A DNA stretch of 64,000 nucleotides from Phytopythium helicoides (Eukaryota > Oomycota > Peronosporomycetes > Pythiales > Pythiaceae): positions 248,001-312,000 of the forward strand of contig JANFNE010000002.1 of assembly GCA_024867545.1 (NCBI GenBank), written 5' to 3'. The notes under the pieces were generated by a model. It saw only the letters and a program-made list of their open reading frames with translations, was not told where the DNA came from and ran no database searches. The position numbers were made by a program, and so were the translations under genes. Below, piece after piece: positions 42,507 to 52,981 of this stretch. The first letter of the stretch is position 1; each line of letters starts with the position of its first letter.

Positions 42507-43136
42507 CTACGGTAGTGGTGAACTGTATTTTTGATCTTGGAAAATGTATGTGCGTGTCACCGCAGCCTCAGAAAAGCTGGTCGTGCTTGACTCAACGCTC
42601 ATTTGGAACAGAGCCGCCTCCATTTCGACCCTCGACTCGACGAGCGACTTCGCGTCCATGGGAACTGCATCGACGGTCATGGGACATTCATGAGCGCCAC
42701 GCGTTGCTGCTGTGAGCGACAACCGCTGACTGCTTTCTGGTAGAATCGATGCGGGGATCGAACTGCGATCGGCGCACTGGAATGTGAGCTCTCGACCTTT
42801 CATCTCACAACTGAGAATCCTGTTGGGAGTCCCGCGCTGGTTTATCCAGCTCTGAAGTCCCACCGTGGCCAGAGCAACACGTAAGGCGTCCCACGCGTGC
42901 AGCGACCGACGCCGTGACGGCAAGGCAAGCAAAACGCACCAAAGTGCACATGGACAGGAGGCTTCCATTGGTGGACGACGCGCACCGTTTCGATGGGGGC
43001 GTTGGTTGGAAGACGAGGCGGTCTCCAGATCGCGTGAATGGAATCCGCTCATCTCCAGGTGGAGACAACTCGAACGGGTCCGTCGAAAGCCCGGCTCTGG
43101 GAAGCCAGTCCACACGCCGCAACCTCGCCCGCTCAA
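42507..43136 (-). CDS. Doubtful open frame, about 200 residues
   Basis: The last 100 residues read plausibly (EMKGRELTFQCADRSS, SLVESRVEMEAALFQMSVES, TRTYIFQDQKY), but the upstream part is Arg/Ser-rich and overlaps an equally open plus-strand frame (42865-43206). No domain is recognised and no clear splice sites were found. It may be a remnant of a third START-like gene or chance. Confidence 0.2.
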   Translation of the reverse strand: MSGRGCGVWTGFPEPGFRRTRSSCLHLEMSGFHSRDLETASSSNQRPHRNGARRPPMEASCPCALWCVLLALPSRRRSLHAWDALRVALATVGLQSWINQRGTPNRILSCEMKGRELTFQCADRSSIPASILPESSQRLSLTAATRGAHECPMTVDAVPMDAKSLVESRVEMEAALFQMSVESSTTSFSEAAVTRTYIFQDQKYSSPLP

Positions 43137-43501
43137 CGATTCTTTTGATTCGTGCCCTCGACAAGTGGAACGAGTGATATCGTTCGAGGCGTCGTCGCGG
43201 CAATGAATTTGACAAATGGTTTATGCGAAGCTTCACGATGCACACAGTCAACGGCACCGCCACCACGACGTTGCACTGCGTACTCTGTAAATGCTCGCCG
43301 GACTGATATATATGAGCTGGTGTCGGCTAATTTGCAACTCAGACACGTTGTCTCGCAAGATATTGGTGGAGCAAGCTGCACCACCTCGTTCCAGCAGCAT
43401 CGTAGATCGTAGCTGCTACATGGTTGCAGCGCCACGCAGCGTTTAGATTGCAAGTGTTATCACAATCCGCACGAGCTGAATTGTGGCACCGGGTCAGCGC
43501 G

Positions 43502-43532
43502 TTTTGTTTGTTTGTTTGTTTGTTTGTTTGTT
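43502..43532. repeat. (TTTG)n microsatellite
   Basis: Seven tandem TTTG units in an otherwise gene-free stretch. Confidence 0.9.
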
Positions 43533-44425
43533 CAAGCATTGTACATCTCCTGGCAACATGGCGATAAGCGAGACAACCTGCTCCGGTGTCGGCGGTGGCC
43601 ACCCACGAAATTGGTGGCCAGTGTAGCTAGCGCTGCCATTAAGGAGCGAGGATTGAGGGTGCCAAACTATCCACAGAATCGGAGTGTGGGTGTGTATCTG
43701 GCTGCTCAGTATCTCCGCGGACTGGCTAGAGAGCGCAAAGCACTTTTAGAACCTGACTCCGATGGAAGCGGTCGACTTGAAGCGCCGACACTTCAAGCGA
43801 CGACCTGCAGTCAGCTAAGATGTTCCCCCACTTCGATTGCAGAGACCCTCGAGCACTACTCAAGGACTCCCACACCCTACGGTACATGTAGCGTCCGCAT
43901 AGAGCGGAGGATGGCAGGTCACGAACAGAAAGAGTTAGCCACGCGTGGCTACAGCGGTGCCCAGCTGGGTAATAGAGCACAGCTGGCGACGTAGAAGTGC
44001 TGCCATCGGCACTGCGAATCCTGCCTGGTCATCCCCGTCAGGTTCACGGCTTGATGTCGCTTGGTGACGCGTGAATAAAGCGCTTCCATGGGTTCCGGTC
44101 ATCACCCCAAAACAAAAATTCTTCAGCCCTCAGCCGCTGCTGCTGCTGACTAGCTCCCGAGTGCAACTGTAGTGTAGCGAGTCAGACGCGGCGTTGAGCC
44201 GGTCAACGTGCGATTGCCGTCGCGACCAGCGTGGGATTATTAGTACAGTACAAGGCGCGAAGGCCAGTCATCTTTGATTCTCCCTCGCTGTCATAATGTT
44301 GCCCTCTGTGCTCAAATGATCAGCAACAGCCGCTGGGAAAGCCGTCGTGCTTTGCGCTAAGGGTCACTAATCGCACGATCCTGATGTGAATCACCGTGCA
44401 ACTGTACATCTGACTCTGCCTGCAT

Positions 44426-44452
44426 CCTCTCCTCTCCTGGGGAGAGGAGAGG
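44426..44452. repeat. Perfect 12-bp inverted repeat, 3-nt loop
   Basis: CCTCTCCTCTCC (44426-44437), loop TGG, then GGAGAGGAGAGG (44441-44452). It is a purine/pyrimidine-biased hairpin about 160 bp beyond the stop of the second START/FYVE-like gene; it might affect transcript ends or form non-B DNA. Confidence 0.85.
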
Positions 44453-44609
44453 TCTCTTCGACTGTCCAAACCAGTCGACTGTCCAAATGAAGATGCACAC
44501 AGCACGGAGCTCCTCACCATGGTCAAGGTGAAGTGATCTGGTCATGATTCGGTTCACAGATCATGGCATCATTCGCTTTATATTCTCCCACGGCGCACTG
44601 TAGGCGCGT

Positions 44610-45962
44610 CTACGCGCTTGGTTGCTGGTTGTTGCCACAGCCAGAGCTTCGGAGAAACGCACGGTGACGCAGGGTGGCGAGGCACGCAACGCATACTCGA
44701 GCTCGGAACACAAGTCCGATGCGCTCCTCGACCTCCCGCGCCGCTGCGCAAGACCCGCAGGCGGTCCGACTGCAAAGCGAGCACTCGTGGCGCTTTTTCA
44801 GCGTCAGCGCGCCAAATGCGGTCCCGCAGACACCACAAAGCTCCTCCTTCCCGTCCGTGCTCTTGCTCTTCTGGATGTCGATACTCGAGTTTGGTCCGAT
44901 CGCGATACTCGCTTCCACAGATCCGCTGTGAATGGTGCGACCAGACCCATCGTCAGCGAGTCCCTGGCGATCTGCGGAAACTAGACGCTCGCGTGCCGCG
45001 CCGAGGCGACGACGCAGCACTAGATCGCCCGTTTTGGAGGATAGCGAGGCGGCGAGGCGGTGCAAGCGATGGGTCGTGCCCTCGCGTCGCTGGTCGCCAG
45101 ATGGAGCGGCCCCCAATCGATGAGAAGCGTGCACAAACATTGTGCTGTGCTCGCGCTGGCAATCTTCTTGAATTAGGTACCCCGCAAGAACGGAGCCAGC
45201 AAGCAGCTCGCCGGTGTTTGGGTCCTCTCGCAGCGTCTGCATTACTCGCATCGCTGAATGCCCCTTTCGATCTCGCTGCACAAAGTCGAGGAAGAACACG
45301 GTTGTGCCGCTAGAGAGAAGCGGAACGGAGCCGCGGAAGTGCGCGATCTTGAGCGACAGATGCTCCTTGAAGCCATTGTTTGCGTCTTGCTCGCTTTCGG
45401 TCGTCAGACTGCGGACCTTGACACCGTAGCTGAAGTCCCCACCAAAGAGCTCAATCATGGCCGCGTTCCAATTGTCCATGTGATCCGGTGACAGTGCATG
45501 CATGACTTCGTCGATTGAGCACGGCAACGCACTGCTTGAGGATGCACTGAATGTGCCTGCGATCGCGCGTGTTTCGACACCGGGAGCAGCGTTGATGCCT
45601 CCTGAGTCCTCATTCCTTGCCTGCCACTTGCCTGCCAAAGCTGCCGTGTCGAGAACCGCTCGAAATTCTCTCATCCCGGACGTTGCAAGCTGCCTTATCC
45701 TTGCGTCCTCGTTTTCATCTGCGCGCTGGTGATGTAGCTCCAATGACCGAGCATAGGGCGACATTGGCGCAACAGGAAGCCATAGTGAGCTCTTGCGGTC
45801 CAGCTTGGGCTTGTCCAATGTGTCTGGGTCTTCGTCGTCGCTTACTCGGAAGAAGAGACTGCGCGAGAGTGGGTCTGGCTGCTGGAGGATGCTACTCACC
45901 ACGGGTGACGAGCGCGGAAGTGTACGCGACTTGGCGCGGTTGCGCGTCGCGTTATTCGCCAT
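44610..45962 (-). CDS. START-like plus FYVE-like zinc-finger protein (paralog 2)
   Basis: 450 residues from ATG 45962 (MANNATRNRAKSRTLPRSSP). Same plan as the gene at 40947-42287: START-like middle (ALPCSIDEVMHALSPDHMDN, VFFLDFVQRDRKGHSAMRVM, GSVLAGYLIQEDCQREHST) and a FYVE-like finger (CGVCGTAFGALTLKKRHECS, CSRTACGSC, ARVCVACLATL). The shared stretch around REVEERIGLV links the paralogs, but overall they have diverged considerably. As in paralog 1, the basic phosphoinositide motif is modified. Lipid binding and membrane targeting are inferred. Confidence 0.88.
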   Translation of the reverse strand: MANNATRNRAKSRTLPRSSPVVSSILQQPDPLSRSLFFRVSDDEDPDTLDKPKLDRKSSLWLPVAPMSPYARSLELHHQRADENEDARIRQLATSGMREFRAVLDTAALAGKWQARNEDSGGINAAPGVETRAIAGTFSASSSSALPCSIDEVMHALSPDHMDNWNAAMIELFGGDFSYGVKVRSLTTESEQDANNGFKEHLSLKIAHFRGSVPLLSSGTTVFFLDFVQRDRKGHSAMRVMQTLREDPNTGELLAGSVLAGYLIQEDCQREHSTMFVHASHRLGAAPSGDQRREGTTHRLHRLAASLSSKTGDLVLRRRLGAARERLVSADRQGLADDGSGRTIHSGSVEASIAIGPNSSIDIQKSKSTDGKEELCGVCGTAFGALTLKKRHECSLCSRTACGSCAAAREVEERIGLVFRARVCVACLATLRHRAFLRSSGCGNNQQPSA

Positions 45963-46908
45963 CCTGGCGACTGATAGATGCCGGCAACGAGGGCAAATCG
46001 AAAATGAGGCGAACCCTTTGTCGATTCGCCAGCTACACAAGTCATTTCTTGCATGTCCCCCACTCGGTGGTCGCCACTGGCCAAATGAGGTGCAGATTCT
46101 TCTAGCTAGCCATGAACAGAACAGAAGGAGGAGGCGGGAGAATATGAGGCTGGTTTCGGTTTGCGTGGTCTCGCCAAGCTTCTGACCAGTTCTTCGCCGA
46201 CTGTCGTCAACGTGGCAGTTTTCCACGCTCTCCACTTGAAGCCGACCAACGTGCTCTCTGGCGAACTTGAGTTGTAGACACCCTCAGTTCTAGCTGACTC
46301 TTCTAAAGTCGTCATGGAAGCCACGTGACGCGAGACAGCCTCGAAGGACCACTGCGGGGCTTTGCTGGATGGAGTGTCGATGCAACCGAGCCTCCACGTC
46401 AACCTTTTGTCTGTCCCAAAAGAGTGCAGAGGTGGCAGCGGCTGAGTCAAACGATCGAAACGCTGAGAACAAGGTGATTCATTTTCTGAAATCCACGCTC
46501 CAGCTCGACGGAGCTCGTGGTCGGCACGAAGTTGAAGCTTCCGACGATGCACGCGTCACTGCCAGTTGCGCCGAGAGTGAGTCGCAGCAAAAAGCACGTC
46601 AGGCGGTGTCCACCGCACGCTCGTCGACTAATAGTAGCCGAGTCCAAGTGAGCTGTTCGGCTGTCGCAGCGAACCCGCCACTTGACTCGCTGCAAACCGA
46701 GCGAGAGAGCATAGTGCTGAGGCGTCTTGCACTCGCACCGATGACCCTCGTGCAGTGCACACTCACACATCTGATGGCCGTGTCGGGAGCTCCATGACAA
46801 GCTCCATGCCCACTTCAACATCAAAAGCAATCAAATTTGAGATTTGTGGGGGTACCCCCACAAATTTTTAAAATGCAGTACAAACCACCGATCCACGCCT
46901 GCATCAAG
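45963..46908. other. Intergenic region with a perfect palindrome and one doubtful ORF
   Basis: 946 bp between divergent genes. A plus-strand frame (46369-46797, 142 residues, for example VAAAESNDRNAENKVIHFLK) is open and moderately protein-like, but has no domain and overlaps an open frame on the other strand. The palindrome at 46842-46865 sits directly before the CHID1-like gene. Confidence 0.35.
46842..46865. repeat. 24-bp perfect palindrome upstream of the CHID1-like gene
   Basis: ATTTGTGGGGGT followed by its exact reverse complement ACCCCCACAAAT, centred on a GGTACC site, 43 bp before the chosen start codon. It could be a dimeric transcription-factor site; no factor is assigned. Confidence 0.9.
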
Positions 46909-48594
46909 ATGCCATCACTCGCTCTCGGCCGGCGGCTGCGGCTGCTGCTCGTGGCGCTGGCGCTTCTCGCGGCCCTCACAGCGCTGCGGACGTCCGCGTG
47001 GCCTGTGGACGAGGACGAGGACGCGCCGGACGAGGAGGACGAGGACGAGGACGACGGCTTTGACTTTTTCTCGGCCACGGTGCGTCGTCCAGTTCTGCCT
47101 TTTTGGCTTTTAGATGGAAGGTGTCGTGCTGACTTGGAGTTTTTTTTTTTTTTTTGTTTTTGTTTTTGATTTTTGCTGCAGCTTGATGTTGCTGCCGATG
47201 GGAAGGTTGTGGAGGTCGAGTGCGATGCGGACGAGTGTGTGGTGGAGCGGTTCTCGTCGGTGATGGACCGCGGACTTGTGACGACCAAGCCGACGGTGGC
47301 GTCCATCTTGAGCGAGCACGAAGGTTTGAAGGCTGATCCGACGGTCAAGAGGTTCAAGGGAGAGGTTCTTGGGTATGTGACGCCCTGGAACGGACGGGGG
47401 TACGACATGGCGCGCACCTTCCGGAGCAAGCTCGACTACGTGGCGCCAGTGTGGCTTCAGATCCGAGAGGACGGCGACCGAAAGCCGATCGTGACGGGCA
47501 CGCACGATATCGACGCTGCGTGGGTGCGGGATGTCAAGTATGGGCCTGGAGGAGCTGACAAGGAAGGCCCCGCCATGGTCCCGAGAGTCATGTACGAGCG
47601 GAACCGCCTGGCGGAGGAAGATGTGCTGGTCATCATCGACGCGCTGCTGGCACTTGCGCGAGACCACGACTTTGACGGCTTCGTTTTCGAGGTATGCAAG
47701 CTCAAGTATGCAGTCGAAAAACATGGAGGTTAATGGTGATTGTGTCTTGCTCGCAGATTCCTATCATGCCGGGCACGATGGACTTGCTGATTCGCATGGG
47801 GGATGCCTTCGTTGCCGCCGACAAGCTGCTTCTCCTCGTCATGCAGCGCGCATCGAACGATGTACGTTAGCTGCCATCACCTATGTGTGTTTGATGGACC
47901 CCTTTGACATTCTTCGTAATGTCATCTTTCAGGGCAAGTTACCCGTGACGGAGGACATGTTTGAAGAGCTCACACCGCGTGTGCACCGCTTCACCCTCAA
48001 CGCGTACGATGTGCGAACTCCTGGACCGAACGCGCCGCTGCCGTGGATCGAGTCCACGCTAGAGCACTTTTCGGACGCTCACCGCGAAAAGATCCTCTTC
48101 GGCTTGCCCTTTTACGGCTATGACAACCAAGGCAAGTACTTTCCTGTGATTGATGCCACTAAAAGCTTTATCTCACAACATGTTCATGTACTACTGTAGA
48201 TGCTGTCACTGGCCCTTCCTACATTTCTGCTCTACGTAATCACAATGTGCGAAAGATCCGCTGGGATGCGAAGGCGCATGTACGTGGACGATAGATAGAT
48301 CCTTCGTCTTTGATGGCTGGCGCAGGTACAAACTTATTTGTGACCTAACATGTGCAGGAATGTCGGCACGACTACCTCGACGAAAGCACTGGCATGCAGC
48401 ACGTTGTGTTCTATCCGTGTCTACAGTTCCTTCACGACAGACTGACACTGTTCGCCGAAAATGGCGTTGGCACTGCCATTTGGGAGCTTGGCCAAGGTGA
48501 GTGCGCCTCCATGATCTACCTGGCGCTGCATTCTGAACACATCTCCTAACCTCTTCCTACTCCAGGTCTTGAGTACTTCTACGACCTGTTCTAG
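46909..48594 (+). CDS. Chitinase-domain-containing protein 1 (CHID1)-like GH18 protein
   Basis: Seven exons: 46909-47079, 47182-47691, 47757-47861, 47933-48131, 48200-48279, 48358-48496 and 48566-48594; 410 residues. A signal peptide or anchor (LRLLLVALALLAALTALRTS) is followed by an acidic linker. The GH18 barrel has GEVLGYVTPWNGRGYDMA, YVAPVWLQI, LARDHDFDGFVFE|IPIMPG, EKILFGLPFYGYDNQ and [20 protein letters not shown]. The catalytic DGxDxD motif of chitinases is DFDGFVFE here, as in CHID1/SI-CLP, whose members bind sugars rather than hydrolyse them efficiently. The exon-4 donor is GCAAGT, a GC-AG intron, needed to make DAVTGPSYI. Intron 1 has a very long T tract. An in-frame ATG at 46873 is an alternative start. 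Confidence 0.93.
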
Positions 48595-48667
48595 TTCATC
48601 ACAGGTCTAGTGCTCAAAAGTCGTATATTGCTCGACTGTACACAATCTGGCAACGTGGCATCAAAAC

Positions 48668-51600
48668 TCATACCAGCGATGCATTCGAAGGCAACGAGAG
48701 ACTCTCCATGGTTGAGGACTCTTGCAGTTCCGACTTTGCATCCCCGATGGCGGAGCCCTCGCTATGCGGAGGCTGCTGAGGCGCTAGATCAAACATGGAG
48801 GCACTGCCCCAGTGACTCTCTTCAATAAAATCCTTGAGCACCTTGCGCACGTCTCCAATAGAATCGACCGCGAACGACCACGCTCCACTGTGCTGCACAT
48901 CGGTGCCCACAACGACCGTGTACAGTGCCACATTTTCTGCGAGTCGGACAGGCACATTCTGGAGCCGACTAAACGCCACCTTGTTATCCTCATGAACCCC
49001 ATCCGAGCTGCCATCCAGGTCATCTTCGTCATCATCAGAGGTATCTTCGTCCATCTGCACCCCACGAGGCGATGCTGCACTCGAGCGCTTGTAAGAGCTA
49101 GGTGGCTGGCCACGTATCTTGACAGGAGATCGAGAGCGTCGGCGCTGTCGAAGCACAAGTTCCTTGCCCCCGCTACCACTCCGGGCTCTTCCAGTGACCA
49201 CAGTCTTCTTACCAAGATCCGCGCCGTTCACCCCAGGCAGACGCGTGGGGTTTGACAATCTCATGGTCGTACTACTCGGAGCACTGCCGACCGAATACCT
49301 TCGAGGACGAGAAGAATTAGATGCAGTCCGTTTCTCTAGCTCAACACGTTTGCGCTGCTCTTCGTGACGCTCTTTCGATTCTTCGACAAGAGTGTTCAAC
49401 GTCTGGAACATCTGGTCATCTGTGACGTCGTCACAGACACACATTATAAAGTCGACCTCGCAGTTTTTCTTCTTGGCTACTTGATGCGGAAGCGACAAGT
49501 GCTTCAAGATTCCCTCGATCACTCGCGTCTTGGTGCATCCTTCGTGTTCGACGCTAACCGACTGATGGCCTTTGTATACGTCCAACGCTGTACCGATCAG
49601 CTGGCGCTCGAGGATGATCTGCATGTCCTTGGCTTGCCACTCGCCAAATTCTGGATCCGCGTCGTCGTAGTGCCAGGTCAAAGAACTCTCCTTATCCTCG
49701 ATGAAGCTGCCAGGGGTGCGATCAGTGAACATAAGCATAAGTGGTAGGACGAGATCTTTCCACGTCGAATCATCGCCATCAAAGGAGCTATCACTGCCGA
49801 CAATACTGCTTCCACCACCACCACCACCACTTCGGAGAGTCGCTGTATATCCACCATGTGACGAGTAACTTGGCTGGCTACTCACGCTTGCAGGGCGGCG
49901 ATTCTGATGCCCTTCATTGTGAATAGAATAGTACGAGCCATCTAGTCCCGGTCCGATGTTTGTATTGCTTGATCCAACACGCGCCGTCGCAACATCAAAG
50001 TGGAATTTGCTCATTGTCTTCCACAACTCGTGAGGATTCTGCAAGTTCATTCGGTAAAAGTAGCCATCTTCTGCAGCTACACCAACGCGCACCCCATTCA
50101 GCCAAGTCTCGAGGAATTTGCGTTCGCGACCACTGAGTATGAACACAGTGTTGCGTTCATCGCTGCTTAGTGTGTCCAACAGTGTTTTGAAGTTTGGTCC
50201 GACGGCGGCCAACGGCAGCAGTGAATGCTGAGATGTCAGCGTACGGTCGTAGTCTAGAATAATCACGCGGTTCTTTGACTTGCGGTAGGCTGCAACTACA
50301 TCCTTGCGATCGAGCTTGGGCAACTGTCCGGTCTTCTGACGATTTTTGGCGACTGCATCGCCCAACTCACTCAGGAACTGCATGCTCCACGCCGTTGCGG
50401 TATTGGTGGAGACATAGCGATAAAGCTTTTGCTGACGGAGCTCACGTTCTGTACGGCACATACTCAGCGCCTGGTGAATGCAGACTGCAAGGTCCTCCGT
50501 ATTCCATGGATTGATAACCATCGCCCCACTTAGCGACTGGGCAGAACCCGCGAACTCACTCAAGATCAGCACACCTGGTCCGCCTTCTTCACCTTCCCAT
50601 TCGGTCAGGATCTTCGTGGGAGATAGCACTCCATACGACGAAGAAGTAGATGCAGTTGGCGAGAGCAAAATATTCTTTCCAGCTGAGAAGTCCCCTGACA
50701 TCTCGATGGGTGAGTCTACCACCACCGGAACCGGCGTAGGTGGATTATGGGCTTTGGCAGCTCGGCTGGCCTTCAGACGCTCTTCTTTCTTCCGCATGAA
50801 ATGCTGCTGGCATACGACAAACTCATGAGAAACGAGATTCATACCGTCACGAGTCGAAGTCACCAAGCACACGTCAGCGAGATCGTATAACGCACACAGC
50901 TCTTCATGAGACGTCGTTTCTTGGTGAATGAAGTGAATTGGTGCGTAGTCTAGAGTGCCGAATTGTCCGTTAATGCGTCCTACCAACTGGTTGACATGCG
51001 CCAGCAGGTTACGATAACTGTCCGAGCTCATTTCAAGAGGATGCAGCGTGTGGTTCTCACTTGCGGGTTGTGAACCACTAGATGAAGTACCAGCACCGCC
51101 AACAGAAGGGGTGGCAGCTCGAGCGCCACTACTAGCAGCAGCAGCACTCGCCAAATTTCCTGTGACAGCGTCAGATCCCGAAGATACAGCTTTCGGGCGT
51201 GGTGGACTGGACACCCCTCCAGAAAAAGACCCACTATCAGGACTTGAGCTGTACTTGGCCTCAAGCGATCCACGATGCGTCTCCACACCACCGGCACCTG
51301 AAGGATTATTTCCAGCACTATTCGCCACACCCGCAGTCGTAGAAGTGCTCGATGTCCGCGAAGAAATACCAATCTGAATGAGCACAACATTGTGCTGCCA
51401 CTCTGGAAAGCGATCCAGCAGCACTTCCATCGCCATCAGCTTGTGCGGAATGCCCTTGATATTGTCGAGGCGGTCAATGCCCAGAATGATCTTCTTCGAT
51501 CCAAATTTTGACTGTAACTCGTTCACGCGCAGCAAAGTTTGAGTGCTTGACGCACCTTTCGCGAATGGCTCGACGCTAATTCCAATCGGAAAAACTCCTA

Positions 51601-52720
51601 TCGAGGTAAAGTGGTCGCGGTTATCTGACGGAGAGCTGCGAATACCCTTGTGAGAGCACTCGACGCCAAGCAGCCGTTGACATGTTGAAAGGAAATGGCG
51701 CTCGTAATCGAACGTCTGGAATCCAGCAAGGTCTGCCTGAAGAACGCCGGAGAGCAGTTGCGATCGCACGGGTAGGCGCGAGTAGACATCGTACGTGGGG
51801 AACGGAGTATGCAGGAACCAACCAATGTGGCAGAGCGGGATGCGCTGGCGAAGAAGTGATGGAAGCAGCATCAAGTGGTAGTCGTGAATCCAGACCGAGT
51901 CACCTTCGTTGTAGATTTCTGCGATCGCATCGGCAAAGCTCTCGTTCGCCGACTCGTATGCGCGCCAATCCTGCTTGTTGAAGCGTTTCGAAGGATGATA
52001 TCCTCCTGCATTAGATCCAGCTGTAAAAGTTAGCGCGACCGCCTCAGACACGTAGTGGAAAAGCGGCCAGAGGACGTCCGAGGAGAACGTGTTGTGGCGC
52101 GTCGCCACGTCCGACGAAATGAACACCGGGAGGCAGTTGTGCTGCAGCAGCAGGCGGCGCACCGACTCGTGCTCGTGCTTGGGTATATGTTGGCCGACCC
52201 ACCCTACCCACAGGAAGTTGAGGTCGCTGCGTACGCCTGTCAGACACATGAGCTTGTCCAGCCCCGCCGTGGTCTTGGTAGCCTTCCACCTCCCCGTCTG
52301 CGGCAGGCGCTCCAGCAGGATCGGCAGCGTGTTGGACACGACAATGAGCTGGCTAGTGCTGCCACCGGCCTCGGACGCCGTCGGGGCCTCCTCATCGCTG
52401 CTGTCTTCCTCCTCGGCCGCTCGCAGCTGCCAGTCGCCGACACCACACACTCCACCTGGTCAATCCTCTCCACGCGCCACCGCTCCACACCACAGCGCCT
52501 GCACCTGCATGAGCTGGAGCTGCAGCTCCTGGATACTCGCGAGGATCTCCTGCTCCTCGAGCGACAGCGAGTCCACGCGGCTCGGCTCGTAGTCGGCGGC
52601 GCGCTGCGACACGTAGAACTCGTTGCGGGGCGACGTCACCTGCGGCGGCGACGCCGCGCCCGCCCCGCCGCCAGTCGCCGCCGCGCTCGTCGCCACCGAC
52701 AGCGCCATGCGCGTCTCCAT
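48668..52720 (-). CDS. Trehalose-6-phosphate synthase/phosphatase fusion
   Basis: Two exons, 52505-52720 and 48668-52426, give 1324 residues; the 78-nt intron joins QLQLMQ to LRAAEEED. A GT20 trehalose-6-phosphate synthase domain (LIVVSNTLPILLER, WVGWVGQ, WIHDYHLMLLPSLLR, IGWFLHTPFP, ILGIDRLDNIKGIPHK, LVTSTRDGMNLVSHEFV) makes trehalose-6-phosphate from UDP-glucose and glucose-6-phosphate. A HAD phosphatase-like domain follows (VIILDYDRTLTSQHS with the DxDxT motif; CVCDDVTDDQMF replaces the usual GDD). A Ser/Gly-rich low-complexity insert of over 100 residues splits the synthase domain between IQIGISS and LHPLEMSSDSYRNL. Another low-complexity insert lies in the phosphatase part. Whether the phosphatase half is active is uncertain, so this may be a synthase with regulatory functions. 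Confidence 0.95.
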
Positions 52721-52981
52721 TTGCTGCGGGCGGCTCGTTGGTCGGCGGGCAAGTGCGCGAATGAGGCGACTTCAAACTCGCATCCGGCAGTTGGCGCGTT
52801 GGACCAGAAAGGCGCGAGGAAAAGGAAACCAGGTGGCTAGAAGCGTAGATTGTACATCGTTATGTACTATATATGTTGTTTATATATAGTATTGATATGG
52901 TATATGTAATTAAAAGCGCACTTAAAGCGCACTTAGGACGCCGATAACGCACTTATCAATGGCAACTTCTTGCGTTTGCTG

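Larger units (their letters stand above)
42288..44609. other. Gene-poor region between the two START/FYVE-like genes
   Basis: About 2.3 kb. It contains GCGGATGCG-type repeats near 42300-42355, one doubtful minus-strand frame (42507-43136), a TTTG microsatellite (43502-43532), an inverted repeat (44426-44452) and a duplicated GTCGACTGTCCAAA word near 44458-44488. Overlapping open frames on both strands give no convincing gene. Confidence 0.4.

Noticed and set aside
42735..42800. tRNA-like B-box word (GTTCGATCC on the minus strand)
   Set aside because: The T-stem does not pair, no anticodon arm or A-box is found at the right distance, and the stretch lies in an open frame.
43502..43532. CRISPR-like repeat array
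   Set aside because: It is a simple TTTG microsatellite; no spacered repeats exist anywhere in this eukaryotic window.
43512..43994. 160-codon plus-strand frame
   Set aside because: It starts within the TTTG microsatellite and shows no domain or conserved pattern.
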